A stretch of DNA of 52,220 nt from Candidatus Rokuibacteriota bacterium (GTDB taxonomy: Bacteria > Methylomirabilota > Methylomirabilia > Rokubacteriales > CSP1-6), in NCBI GenBank assembly GCA_016209635.1, contig JACQWC010000061.1:1-52220 (forward strand), read 5' to 3'. Positions 27,363 to 36,393 of this stretch are shown here, one piece after another. A model generated the notes under the pieces. The model was not told the DNA's origin, did not search any database, and worked only from the letters and a program-made list of their open reading frames with translations. The stretch's first letter is position 1. Each line of letters opens with the position of its first letter. The position numbers and the translations under genes are program-made.

Positions 27363-29246
27363 CTAGCCGCCACCCGACGCCCCCCGATCCCGGTGCCACA
27401 TCTCGAACACCAGAAGCGCGTAGAGGAGCGCCGACCGGTCCGCCCCCTGCTGATGCGCGCGCCACAGCTCCGCGACGGCCGGGCGCCGGAACCAGCCGCT
27501 CCCTCCCGCCAGGAGGACCTCCTCTCCCAGACCGCGCAGCGGGCCGCGCAACCACTCCGACACCGGGACGGCGAACCCGTGCTTCCGGCGGTGCACGATC
27601 CCGGCGGGCAGGTACCGCTCCGCCACCTTCTTCAGGAGGTACTTGGTCGTCAGGCCGCGCACCTTGAGCGCGACCGGGAGACGGGCGGCCAGCTCGATCA
27701 GGGTCTCGTCGAGGAGCGGAACGCGACCCTCGAGACCGAAGGCCATCGTCATCCGATCCTCTTTCGCGAGGAGATCGTCGGGGAGGTACGTGTGGAAATC
27801 GGCGAACAGCCGACGGCTGACCGGGTCGGGCGAGGAGGAGCGCGCCAGGAACCGACCGAGCACGCCGACGTCGTCGAGCGACACCGGGTGCTGCAGGAGA
27901 TCGGTCAGCGAGCTCGGATCGCCCAGCGCCATGAGCCGGCAGTAGCTCTCGTCGGGCGAGAGGTGCCCCACCGCCGCCAAGCGCCGAAGGAGGAGGACCG
28001 ACTCCCCCCAGCGACTCTGGCGCGACCCGGGAAGACGCTCGGCGAGGGCGCTGCCCCAGCGGCTGGCCCAGGCAGGCAGAGAGCCGACCATCCGGGCCAG
28101 CGGATGGGAGGCGTACCGGCGATAGCCGCCGAAGAGATCGTCCCCCCCGGTTCCGGAGAGGGCCACGGTGACATGGCTCCGCGTGAGGCGGGACAGGTAG
28201 TAGAGGGCGATGGCCGATGAGTCGGCGAAGGGCTCGTCGAAATGCCAGAGGATGCGCGACAGATCCTCCGCCGCCCGCGGCTCCACCTCGAACTCGTGGT
28301 GGTCGGTGCCGAACCGTTGGGCGACCGCGCGCGCGTAGCGTCGCTCGTCGTAGTACCCCATCCCCCGGAAGCCGATGGAAAACGTTCGGATCCGGCCGCC
28401 CGCGCTCCCGCTCATCAGGGCCACGATGAGGCTCGAGTCGAGCCCTCCGCTCAGGAGGGCGCCGAGGGGCACATCGCTCACCAGCTGGCCCGCGACGGCG
28501 CGGCCCAGCGCCTCGTCCAGCGCGTCCGCCCACTCGGTCTCCGAGCGCGCGCGGGCGTCGGGCTCGATGCGCAGGGTCCAGTAGGGCTCCAGCGTGATGC
28601 CGCCGTTGTCGAGCAGGAGGCGGTGCGCGGGCGGGAGCTTCCGGATGCTCGCGAACACCGTTCGCGGCGCCGGCACATACCCGTAGGTCACGTACTGGGC
28701 GACCGCGATGGGATCGAGCTCCCGGGACACCCAGGGCAGGGCGAGCAGCGCCTTCACCTCCGAGGCGAAGGCGAACCGCCCTCCGTCCTGGCAGTAGAAG
28801 AGCGGCTTGATGCCCGGGCGATCCCTGACGAGGAGCAGCCGCCCGCGCGCCGCGTCGCAGATGGCGAAGGCGAACATCCCCTCGAGATCTGCGGTGCAGT
28901 CGACGCCCTTCTCCTCGTAGAGCCGGAGGATGACCTCGGTATCGGTGGCGGTCCGGAAGCGGGCCCGCCCCTCCAGCCGTCGCCGGATCTCCCGGTAGTT
29001 GTAGATCTCGCCGTTGTGGACGATCCGGAGGGTCCCGTCCTCGCTGGCCATCGGCTGGGTGCCGGCGGCGGAGAGGTCCAGGATGGACAGACGCCGGTGC
29101 CCGAGCGCGAATCCCGAGGGCCCGTCCATCCAGACGCCCTCCGCGTCCGGGCCCCGGTGGCGCAGGAGCCCGAGGCTCCGCGCCAACCACTCCCGGGTCT
29201 CGCCCGGGGACGCCGCTCTGTCCCACCAGCCGACCAGGCCGCACAT
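27363..29246 (-). CDS. asnB: Glutamine-dependent asparagine synthetase-like amidotransferase
   Basis: The 627-residue two-domain enzyme has an N-terminal Ntn glutaminase with nucleophile Cys2 (MCGLVGWW), Arg51, the NGE at 78-80 and Asp102, then a synthetase domain with the pyrophosphate loop SGGLDSS (266-272) and SGTGGDDLFGGY. Full length for AsnB. In polysaccharide clusters such proteins are thought to amidate uronic or nonulosonic acid carboxylates rather than make asparagine, as WbpS-like proteins are proposed to do. Its place between NeuD-like and methyltransferase genes favours a sugar substrate. The start ATG is fixed by the need for Cys at position 2. Confidence 0.9.
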   Translation of the reverse strand: MCGLVGWWDRAASPGETREWLARSLGLLRHRGPDAEGVWMDGPSGFALGHRRLSILDLSAAGTQPMASEDGTLRIVHNGEIYNYREIRRRLEGRARFRTATDTEVILRLYEEKGVDCTADLEGMFAFAICDAARGRLLLVRDRPGIKPLFYCQDGGRFAFASEVKALLALPWVSRELDPIAVAQYVTYGYVPAPRTVFASIRKLPPAHRLLLDNGGITLEPYWTLRIEPDARARSETEWADALDEALGRAVAGQLVSDVPLGALLSGGLDSSLIVALMSGSAGGRIRTFSIGFRGMGYYDERRYARAVAQRFGTDHHEFEVEPRAAEDLSRILWHFDEPFADSSAIALYYLSRLTRSHVTVALSGTGGDDLFGGYRRYASHPLARMVGSLPAWASRWGSALAERLPGSRQSRWGESVLLLRRLAAVGHLSPDESYCRLMALGDPSSLTDLLQHPVSLDDVGVLGRFLARSSSPDPVSRRLFADFHTYLPDDLLAKEDRMTMAFGLEGRVPLLDETLIELAARLPVALKVRGLTTKYLLKKVAERYLPAGIVHRRKHGFAVPVSEWLRGPLRGLGEEVLLAGGSGWFRRPAVAELWRAHQQGADRSALLYALLVFEMWHRDRGASGGG

Positions 29247-29284
29247 GGCTCGTTACGCGCGTCGGGTGGCGCCGGGGCGCCGGG

Positions 29285-29953
29285 TCATCGAGGAGCGTCC
29301 CGCAGGGGGCGCGCGGGGACGCCGGCCACCACGACGCCGTCGGAAACATCGTCGACGACGACGGCGCCCGCGCCCACCACCGCGCCCTTGCCGATGCGGA
29401 TGCGCTGGCGGATGGCGGCGGCGAGCCCGATGTGAGCCCCCTCCTCGATCTCGACAGCGCCGGCCAGCCGCGCGCCGGTTGCCACGTGGACATGGTCACC
29501 AATCCGACAATCGTGCTCGACGATGGCGCCGGTGTTGATGAGCACGTTCTCCCCGAGTCGCGCCGCCGCGTTGATGATGGCGCCCGCCATGATGGTGGGC
29601 CCAAGGCCGATCTCCACCGACGGCGCGAGGACGGCCAGCGGATGGATCGCGCGCACCACCTCGAAGCCGTGCAGCCGGACCCGCTCGTAGGCCCGGCGCC
29701 GGGGTCCGGTGTCCCCGGAGGAGCCGACGCCGATGAAGGCGTGGCGGACACCGCGCCGGCGCAGCTCGGGCAGGAGGGAGTCGTCACCGACGACCGGAAT
29801 CCCGAGGACCGTTGTCCCCCAGAGCTCCGGCTTGGGATCCACGAGGGCGACCACCTCGTAGCCGTCGAGCGCGCGAAGGATCTCCGTGACGACCCTGGCG
29901 TGCCCGCCCGCTCCGACGCCGACCACCTGCGTCGTGCCCCCCGTCCTACCCAC
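29285..29953 (-). CDS. NeuD/PglD-family sugar O- or N-acyltransferase (LegH candidate)
   Basis: The 222-residue protein has a short Rossmann-like N-terminal part with VGVGAGGHARVV (11-22), then a left-handed beta-helix of hexapeptide repeats. His147 in GAIVEHDC corresponds to the catalytic base of PglD-type acetyltransferases. This family includes NeuD (sialic acid O-acetylation) and PglD/LegH (acetylation of a 4-amino sugar). Lying beside the NeuC- and NeuB-like genes and in a locus with a LegC-like aminotransferase, it is the best candidate for the LegH step. The GTG start overlaps the neuC-like end by eight bases. Confidence 0.88.
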   Translation of the reverse strand: MGRTGGTTQVVGVGAGGHARVVTEILRALDGYEVVALVDPKPELWGTTVLGIPVVGDDSLLPELRRRGVRHAFIGVGSSGDTGPRRRAYERVRLHGFEVVRAIHPLAVLAPSVEIGLGPTIMAGAIINAAARLGENVLINTGAIVEHDCRIGDHVHVATGARLAGAVEIEEGAHIGLAAAIRQRIRIGKGAVVGAGAVVVDDVSDGVVVAGVPARPLRDAPR

Positions 29954-31130
29954 CGCCGCGCTCCCCCTCCCCCTCCCGATCCCGCGCGTGGAACTTCTTC
30001 ACGAGGAGCTTCGCGTCGATGGCCACATTCCGCAGCGTGCTGACGATCCGCTCCGCAGCCTGACCATCACCGTAGGGGTTCCGGATTCCCCGCAGCCGTG
30101 CGCGAAATTCCGGCGCGATCGCCCGGCGGATCCCGGCGAGGATGTCCGCGCACCGGCCCTCGACGTTGATGACGTTCTCGCCGAACACCCGGCCTCGCTG
30201 GCGGCTTCCGATGTTGACCACGGGCAGCTCGAACGACGCCGCCTCCACCAGGCCCGACGATGAATTGCCGACCATGGCCGCCGCGTAGGTCATGAGACTC
30301 CAGTAGCCTTCGGTGCCCAGGCTTGCGACGACCTGGGCGCGCGCGTCCTCTCGCGCGAACGCCTTGATCGCCTCGATGATCACGCGGCTGGCGGTATCGG
30401 CGTTCGGATACGTGAAGATGATCGGCCGGGGCGCCTCCCGCAGCGCCGCCAGCAGCTCCCGCACCTGCGCCTCGGTCTCCTCGTACTCGAGCGTCACCGA
30501 GTGGTAGGTGACGAGCAGCGGCCGGCCCTCGACGTCCACCCCGTACCGGGCGCTGAACGTCTCCCGGGAGAGGGGCTCGAACCCGCGGAGACCGTCGAGG
30601 GACGGCGCCCCGCTCACCACCACCCGCCACGGCTCCTCCCCCATCTGCATCACGCGCCGGGCATAGTGCTCGGTCGAGACGAAGTGCAGGTGACTCATCT
30701 TCGTCACGGCGTGCCGGATCGACTCGTCGATCGCCCCCTCGGTGGACTCCCCGCCGTGGATGTGGGCAACGGGAATCTTGAAGGGCAGCGCCGCACCGAC
30801 CGCGGCGAGCATCTCGAACCGATCGCCGAGGACGAGCAGGATGTCCGGGCGGAAGCGGCCGAACACCTGCGCGAACCCGATCGCGCCGAGTCCCAGGGAC
30901 TTCGCGATCCCCTCGGGGCTGTCCGACGAGAGGAGCATCTCCACCCGATCGCCGATCCCGAAACCATCGGCCTCGATCTCACGCACGGTCAGTCCGAACT
31001 CCGGGGAGAGATGCGCACCGGTGACGATCACGACCGCGCGAAGTTCCCGCTCCTCGCGGATCCTGCGCAGGATCGGTCGGTAGATGCCGTAGTCGGCTCT
31101 CGCGCCGGTGACGACCCCGATGGTCCTCAC
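29946..31130 (-). CDS. neuC: Hydrolysing UDP-GlcNAc-type 2-epimerase (NeuC/LegG)
   Basis: The 394-residue enzyme releases the nucleotide while epimerising C2 of an amino sugar. N-terminal VTGARADYG (8-16), HIHGGESTEGAIDESIRH in the middle and GNSSSGLVEAASF near residue 290 are NeuC hallmarks. In a legionaminic pathway the substrate would be GDP- or UDP-2,4-diacetamido-2,4,6-trideoxyglucose and the product the matching mannose-type sugar for the NeuB-like enzyme. The GTG at 31130 overlaps the neuB stop as GTGA; an alternative GTG/ATG-like start five codons upstream (31145) is possible. Substrate is inferred from the presence of legB and legC. Confidence 0.9.
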   Translation of the reverse strand: MRTIGVVTGARADYGIYRPILRRIREERELRAVVIVTGAHLSPEFGLTVREIEADGFGIGDRVEMLLSSDSPEGIAKSLGLGAIGFAQVFGRFRPDILLVLGDRFEMLAAVGAALPFKIPVAHIHGGESTEGAIDESIRHAVTKMSHLHFVSTEHYARRVMQMGEEPWRVVVSGAPSLDGLRGFEPLSRETFSARYGVDVEGRPLLVTYHSVTLEYEETEAQVRELLAALREAPRPIIFTYPNADTASRVIIEAIKAFAREDARAQVVASLGTEGYWSLMTYAAAMVGNSSSGLVEAASFELPVVNIGSRQRGRVFGENVINVEGRCADILAGIRRAIAPEFRARLRGIRNPYGDGQAAERIVSTLRNVAIDAKLLVKKFHARDREGEGERGGG

Positions 31131-32206
31131 CCTAGATCGCCCCACGTCAACAGCTCGCCGGACTTCAGGGCCCGCCTGACGTGGTGGCCGATGACCGCTC
31201 CGAGGAAGGCGGGCGCGATGCCGGTCCCCGGCCGCACCGCCCGCACCATGTCCCGCGTCAGCACGGTACCCGGGGGAAGATCGACGGCCGCCGCCAGGCT
31301 CCGGCGCACGATCACGCGGTTGTCCATCTCCGACGGCGCCGGCGCCTTGACCCCGTCACCCAGCGCTCGCTCGACGGTCCTGATCCCGCGGATCAACGCC
31401 TGGAGCTCGCGCGGCTCCGCCGACGCGCGATGATCCGGCCCCGGGAGGCTTCGATCGAGGGTGAAGTGCTTCTCCACCACGACCGCGCCCAGCGCGACGG
31501 CGGCGAGCGCCACCTCCACACCGGGCGTATGATCCGAATAGCCCACGGGGACCCGGAAGGCGTCCGCCAGCGCCCGCATCGCCCGCAGATTGGCCTCGCC
31601 CGGGTCGGCCGGGTAGCTGGAGACACAGTGCAGCAGCACCAGCCGGTGGTTGCCCGCCCCGCGGATCGCCCCCACCGCGTCACCCACCTCGGCCAGGGAG
31701 GACATGCCGGTGGACAGAATCACGGGCTTGCCCTTGCCGGCGACGTACTCGAGAAACGGCAGGTTGGTGACCTCGCCCGAACCGATCTTGAAGGCGGGCA
31801 CTCCCAGGCCATCGAGCAGGTCGGCGCTCTCCGGGTCGAACGGCGTGGACAGGAAGAGCAGGCCCCGCCCCTCGGCGTGCGCCTTCAGGCGTCGATGCGC
31901 CTCGACCGAGAGCTCCAGGCGCCGCAGCATGTCGAGCTGGGTCTCGCCGGGGGACGTCGACTGGAGCTGGTAGCCAGCCTTGGGGGCGGCGGGGCTCGCC
32001 AGGCGATCGGCCTTGAACGTCTGAAACTTCACCGCGTCCGCGCCGGCCTCGACGGCGACGTCGACCAGTCGCGTCGCCAGCTCGACGTCACCATTGTGGT
32101 TCACCCCCGCTTCGGCGATGACGAACACCGGCTCACCGTGACCGACGCGGCGGCCGCCGAGGACGATCGCCTGGTCGCGATCCGTCAGGGCGTGGTCGCC
32201 GAGCAT
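31127..32206 (-). CDS. neuB: Nonulosonate synthase (NeuB/LegI type)
   Basis: The 359-residue enzyme condenses phosphoenolpyruvate with a hexosamine-type sugar to a nine-carbon acid. The TIM barrel shows IAEAGVNHNG (30-39), VKFQTFKAD, LSTPFDPES, FKIGSGEVTNLPFLEY and YSDHTPG, followed by EKHFTLDRSLPGPDH; the last 60 residues are a SAF/antifreeze-like domain (NRVIVRRSLAAAVDL). All expected metal- and PEP-binding segments are present. It is directly followed by neuC and the neuD-like gene, so this trio probably works together. The ATG overlaps the preceding glycosyltransferase by 22 bases; no other start is visible before the barrel. Confidence 0.92.
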   Translation of the reverse strand: MLGDHALTDRDQAIVLGGRRVGHGEPVFVIAEAGVNHNGDVELATRLVDVAVEAGADAVKFQTFKADRLASPAAPKAGYQLQSTSPGETQLDMLRRLELSVEAHRRLKAHAEGRGLLFLSTPFDPESADLLDGLGVPAFKIGSGEVTNLPFLEYVAGKGKPVILSTGMSSLAEVGDAVGAIRGAGNHRLVLLHCVSSYPADPGEANLRAMRALADAFRVPVGYSDHTPGVEVALAAVALGAVVVEKHFTLDRSLPGPDHRASAEPRELQALIRGIRTVERALGDGVKAPAPSEMDNRVIVRRSLAAAVDLPPGTVLTRDMVRAVRPGTGIAPAFLGAVIGHHVRRALKSGELLTWGDLG

Positions 32207-33324
32207 CGGAGGCCGCCGGCCAGCCGGGCATAGAGCTTCTCGGTCAGGGCCACCGATCGCTCGATGGAGAACTCCTCGACCACCCGCCGTCGGCCGAGGC
32301 ATCCGACGCGACCCGCCAGCGCCGGGTCCTCCAGCACCCGCCCCATCGCCTCCGCCAGGGCCGTTGGCTGGCGCGGCGCCACCAGCATTCCCGTCTCACC
32401 GTCGACGACGATCTCGGGGACGCCGCCGACCGCCGTTGCGACCACCGGGAGGCCCATGGCCATGGCCTCGAGCACGGCTCCAGGCATCCCCTCTTCCTCG
32501 GAGGGCAGCACGAAGAGGTCGGCGGCGGCCAGCGCCCGCCGCACGTCCGCGAGCGCGCCGGAGAAGATCACCCGCGGACCGATCCCGAGCGCCGACGCCT
32601 GCGCCTCCAGCCGGGGACGAAACCGCCCGTCCCCGACGAGTGCGAGGCGGATGTTCGGTCGCTCCCGACCTAGAATCGCCACCGCCTCGAGCAGGTACTG
32701 CTGCCCCTTGTAACGGTCGAGCCGCCCGACGCAGACGACGAGGCGGTCGCCGGGCCCCACGCCCCACTCGGCGCGAACCGCCTCGTCGCGCGGACCGGGC
32801 TCGAACCTCTTCACGTCCACCCCGGGCGGAATCACCTCGATCCGGTGGGGACGCACCCCCTCGCGCCCGCTCAACACGGTCGCCACCGCCCCCGCATTGA
32901 CCGTCCAGCACCCCGCCAGGCGCCAGGTCATTCGATCGCACCAGATCCGCCACCGACCCTTGACCGACTCCACGCTCCGCTCGCTCGCGATGATCACCGG
33001 CACGCCCGCGGCGACCCCGGCCACCCGCCCGAGGAGGTTCGCGTGGAAGTTGAAGGTGTGCAGCAAGCCCGCCCGGCTCGTCTTCAAGAATCGCCAGAGT
33101 CGCCACGCCACCGTCGCCACGCTCACGCGCTCGATCCCGAAGCCGACGACCGGGATCCCGGCCGCCTCGAGCTCGAAGGCAACATCCGCCTTCGAGAACA
33201 GCGACGCGACCCGAACGTCATGGCCCCGGGCGAGGAGTCCCAGCGCGAGGCCCTGAAGGCTCCGCGGGGTTCCTCCGTACGCGAGCTCGGTGATGAGCAG
33301 GACGATCGGCCGCTCGTTTATCAC
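32185..33324 (-). CDS. GT4 family glycosyltransferase
   Basis: The 379-residue GT-B transferase begins at a GTG overlapping the upstream stop (GTGA), with VLLITELAYGGTPRSLQGLA near residues 8-27. LLHTFNFHANLLGRVAGVA and VVCVGRLDRYKGQQYLLEAV follow, and the E-x7-E region is EEEGMPGAVLEAMAMGLP near residue 285. Members with this pattern often transfer N-acetylated amino sugars or galactose in capsule and exopolysaccharide pathways. It precedes the neuB-neuC-neuD set. Donor unknown. Confidence 0.9.
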   Translation of the reverse strand: MINERPIVLLITELAYGGTPRSLQGLALGLLARGHDVRVASLFSKADVAFELEAAGIPVVGFGIERVSVATVAWRLWRFLKTSRAGLLHTFNFHANLLGRVAGVAAGVPVIIASERSVESVKGRWRIWCDRMTWRLAGCWTVNAGAVATVLSGREGVRPHRIEVIPPGVDVKRFEPGPRDEAVRAEWGVGPGDRLVVCVGRLDRYKGQQYLLEAVAILGRERPNIRLALVGDGRFRPRLEAQASALGIGPRVIFSGALADVRRALAAADLFVLPSEEEGMPGAVLEAMAMGLPVVATAVGGVPEIVVDGETGMLVAPRQPTALAEAMGRVLEDPALAGRVGCLGRRRVVEEFSIERSVALTEKLYARLAGGLRCSATTP

Positions 33325-34442
33325 CGTGACAGCTCGTGTGCCGCCGCCGGCGCACTCGACGCGGCGGGTTGCCCGCCGCCCGGGCGCAGCGCCTGCAGGA
33401 ACGCCGGGGCGTAGTGCTCGAGCGAGTAGCGGGCGACGGCGTCCTCCCGAGCCGACGCCCCCATCCGCCGGCGCGCCGGAGCGTCGGTGACCAGCCGATC
33501 GAGGGCGGCCACCCACTCGTCCGCGCCCGAAGCGAGGACCCCCGTCTCCCCGTCCCGGAGCATCCGGCGGTTGATCCCGACCGGCGAGGCCACCGTGGGG
33601 ATCCCCATGGCCATGTACTGGAGGATCTTGTAGCCGCCCTTCCCGCGGGCCCAGGCGTCGTCGGTCAGCGGCATGAGGCCGATGTCGAAGGTCCCGAGAG
33701 CGTCCACTTCTCCGTCCAGCGTCCAGGGAACATGGCGTACCCGCACGTGGGGGCTCTCCCAGGCGCCGGCGCCGATCAGGTGCAAGACGATCGGGCGACG
33801 ACGCCGCGCCAGCTCGGCGAGCGCCGGCTCGAGCAGGCGGAGATAGCCCGTCGTCGACGGGCTGCCGATCCAGCCCAGCACCACCGGGCCGTCTCCGACA
33901 GCGCGCGCCCGCGGGTGATAGCGCGCCGCATCGATGGGGCCGGTGATCGTGAGGGTATCGCGACAGTAGTGCTCGGTGAATTCACGGTTTGGCTCGTTCT
34001 CGAGGATCACCAGATCGCTCTCGCGGAGACAGTTGGTGAACCGTCGAACGCGTCGCCGCCGCACCAGCGCCCGCACGCCGCCGTCCCGCCCCGGCGGGAG
34101 CGCGTACAGGGCGTCGTCATAGTCGAAGATCAATCGCCGCCGGCCGCCCTTCAGGAGACGCAGGAACCAGCCGGGCACGATGACCTTCTGGATGAAGATC
34201 GTCTGGCTGGCGCGCGAGCGCCGGAGCATCGCGAGGCCCGCCCGGAGGTGGTGGAGCAGGTTGCGCGCGTGCTCGCCGAGGGACACCCTGCCGGTCGCCG
34301 CCCTCGCGACGAACCGCTCGCTGTTCCAGACGACCACGTCGTAGGCGATCCCGGCGCGCTCGAGGTATGGCAGATAGGCGAAGACCCGCGTGCGGCTGCT
34401 CGCCACCTGCGGCGGACTCTGAGCGACCAGCAGGACTCTCAC
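33321..34442 (-). CDS. Glycosyltransferase, divergent GT4-like
   Basis: The 373-residue protein starts at a GTG overlapping the aminotransferase stop (GTGA). VRVLLVAQSPPQVASSRTRV and FIQKVIVPGWFLRLLKGGRR are found in a group of exopolysaccharide-locus transferases with a two-lobed GT-B fold. The C-terminal half has VLGWIGSPSTTGYL and GGYKILQYMAMGIPTVASPVG, where the usual E-x7-E is replaced by K-I-L-Q-Y around the donor loop, so the motif is only partly kept. Conserved context with the radical SAM, methyltransferase and DegT genes upstream suggests a shared sub-pathway. Confidence 0.8.
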   Translation of the reverse strand: MRVLLVAQSPPQVASSRTRVFAYLPYLERAGIAYDVVVWNSERFVARAATGRVSLGEHARNLLHHLRAGLAMLRRSRASQTIFIQKVIVPGWFLRLLKGGRRRLIFDYDDALYALPPGRDGGVRALVRRRRVRRFTNCLRESDLVILENEPNREFTEHYCRDTLTITGPIDAARYHPRARAVGDGPVVLGWIGSPSTTGYLRLLEPALAELARRRRPIVLHLIGAGAWESPHVRVRHVPWTLDGEVDALGTFDIGLMPLTDDAWARGKGGYKILQYMAMGIPTVASPVGINRRMLRDGETGVLASGADEWVAALDRLVTDAPARRRMGASAREDAVARYSLEHYAPAFLQALRPGGGQPAASSAPAAAHELSR

Positions 34443-35572
34443 GCCCGCGTCCTTCCAGGCCGGAACGCGCGGACCCGATCGATGATGCGTCCAACGTCGG
34501 CACTGGACAGATCCGGAAAGAGCGGCAGCGTCAGCAGCTCCTGCCAGGCCGCCTCGCAGACCGGCACCTCCGCACGGTACGATTTGTAGAGCGCATAGTG
34601 GGTGGACGGCACGTAATGCACGCTCGTCGAGATCTCGTGCCGCGCGAGGTGTTCGTGCAGGTCGTCGCGGAAGGGCGTCTTGATCACGTAGTTGTGGTAC
34701 GAGGGAACCGCGTAGTCCTTGACGACCGGCGTCTCCAGCCATTCGAGGTCCCTGAACGCGGCGTTGTACTCCGCCACGATCGCGCGGCGCCGCCCGTTGT
34801 TTCGCGCGAGCTTGGCGAGCTGCGCCAATCCGATGCCGGCGGCGATGTCGTTCAGGTGGCACTTGAAGCCCAGCTCGGTGACGTCGTACTGCCAGCTGTA
34901 CCTCTTGCCACCGCCTTCGGACCGCTCCCAGGTGCTCTTCGAGATGCCGACCCATCGGAGCCGCCGCAGCGCCGCATCGTCCGCCGCGTCCCGCGCAGTC
35001 ACGAGCCCACCCTCGCCCATCGCGAGGTTCTTGACCGCGTGAAAGCTGAAGCACGCGTAGTCGCCGAGGGACCCGAGCCGCCTGCCCCGATACTCACCCC
35101 CCGTCGCATGGGCACAGTCTTCCACCACGAGCAGGTTGTGACGGCGGGCGATATCGAGGATCGGGTCCATATCGCAGGCGTGGCCGCCGTAATGCACCAC
35201 CATGATGGCCCGAGTGCGCCCCGTCACGAGGCGCTCGATCTTCGTGGCGTCGATGTTCAGCGTATCGCGCTCGATGTCGCAGAAGACGGGAACGCCCGCG
35301 CTGTAGAGGATCGCGTGATTGGTCGAGACGAAGGTCAGGGGGGTCGTGATCACTTCCCGGTCCTGCACCGCGGCGAGGCGCATCGCCAGGTCGAGCGCGG
35401 CGGTCCCCGAGCTGAGCCCCACCGCGTACGGCACACCGATGTACTCGGCGAACCGCCGTTCGAACTCGGCGACCTTGGGCCCGAGGCCGACCCAGCCCGA
35501 TTCGAGCGCCTCCTTGACCTGCTGGAGCTCCTCCTCGCCGAACGACGGCCGAAACACCGGCACTACCGCCAT
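34439..35572 (-). CDS. DegT/DnrJ/EryC1-family sugar aminotransferase
   Basis: The 377-residue PLP enzyme transaminates a keto sugar bound to a nucleotide. Lys181 in FHAVKNLAMGEGG is the Schiff-base lysine; GLSSGTAALDLAMRLA (52-67) and VVEDCAHATGG (149-159) are the cofactor-binding blocks. It starts at ATG 35572, overlapping the upstream methyltransferase end by ten bases, giving MAVVPVFRPSFGEEEL. It is distinct from the LegC-like aminotransferase at 41977, so the locus can place amino groups on two different sugars, or on two positions of one. Which keto sugar it uses is not visible. Confidence 0.9.
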   Translation of the reverse strand: MAVVPVFRPSFGEEELQQVKEALESGWVGLGPKVAEFERRFAEYIGVPYAVGLSSGTAALDLAMRLAAVQDREVITTPLTFVSTNHAILYSAGVPVFCDIERDTLNIDATKIERLVTGRTRAIMVVHYGGHACDMDPILDIARRHNLLVVEDCAHATGGEYRGRRLGSLGDYACFSFHAVKNLAMGEGGLVTARDAADDAALRRLRWVGISKSTWERSEGGGKRYSWQYDVTELGFKCHLNDIAAGIGLAQLAKLARNNGRRRAIVAEYNAAFRDLEWLETPVVKDYAVPSYHNYVIKTPFRDDLHEHLARHEISTSVHYVPSTHYALYKSYRAEVPVCEAAWQELLTLPLFPDLSSADVGRIIDRVRAFRPGRTRA

Positions 35573-36393
35573 GGAATGGTCTCCTTCCCGCGAGCGGTCG
35601 TCGCGCCCACCAGTCGGGCCGTCACGAGCGCGTTGCCGGTCGAGAATCGAGTCACCGGACGCAGGCCGCGGCTCAGGCCCCGCTCGAGCAGGAGCACGGC
35701 CGACCGCAGAATCGTCCGGACGCCGGAACCCGCCTCGTAGCGGCCGCCGAGTTCGTGCAGCGCCTGCGGGATCCGAAAGAAGAGTCGGTAGCTCTGGATC
35801 CGGCCGAAGCCGGCACGGGTGAGCGCGTCCTCCACCTCGCGTCGGCGATGGCGTCGCTTCGACCAGTAGCGCGACCGCTCTTCCACCGTGCGCCCGAAGT
35901 ACGCCGCGTCGGGCGGTTCGGCGATCGATCGCCGGTACCGCGCGATCTGATGATACGTGAATGCGACCTGCCCACCAGGCCGCAGTACCCGGGCGATCTC
36001 GCGAAGAAACAGGTCCAGCTCCGCGACGTATTCGAACAACCCGAGCGAGACCACGGCGTCGAAGGTCTCCGGCTTGAACGCGAGGCGGGTCGCGTCCATC
36101 TGCACGACGGGCGTCCTCCCCGCGCGCACCGCGCGCGCGAGCAAGCCCTCGGACACGTCCACGCCGACGACGTGGCGGGCGACCGACTTGAGCCGTGGCA
36201 GCAGGCGTCCCCCGCCCGTCCCCAGATCGAGCACCGCGCCCCCATCGAGGCGACACACCGCGTGGAGCAAGTCCTCCTCGGCGCGGGCCAGGTACCACCC
36301 CGACTCGCCGTCGTAACGACGGACGAACGCATCAGCGACCAGGTTGTACCACTGTCGGACACGTCCGATCTCCTCGTCGAGCGCGTCAGCCAT
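35563..36393 (-). CDS. Class I SAM-dependent methyltransferase
   Basis: The 276-residue protein carries AVLDLGTGGGRLL (53-65), VGVDVSEGLLARA, DAVVSLGLFEYV as the acidic strand and VLRPGGQVAFTYHQ after it. The start at ATG 36393 gives MADALDEEIGRVRQWYNLVA, overlapping the radical SAM gene by eight bases; the longer open frame upstream is antisense-like in composition. It sits between a radical SAM protein and a sugar aminotransferase, a set that suggests tailoring of one unusual sugar. N- versus O-methylation cannot be told. Confidence 0.85.
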   Translation of the reverse strand: MADALDEEIGRVRQWYNLVADAFVRRYDGESGWYLARAEEDLLHAVCRLDGGAVLDLGTGGGRLLPRLKSVARHVVGVDVSEGLLARAVRAGRTPVVQMDATRLAFKPETFDAVVSLGLFEYVAELDLFLREIARVLRPGGQVAFTYHQIARYRRSIAEPPDAAYFGRTVEERSRYWSKRRHRRREVEDALTRAGFGRIQSYRLFFRIPQALHELGGRYEAGSGVRTILRSAVLLLERGLSRGLRPVTRFSTGNALVTARLVGATTARGKETIPWR

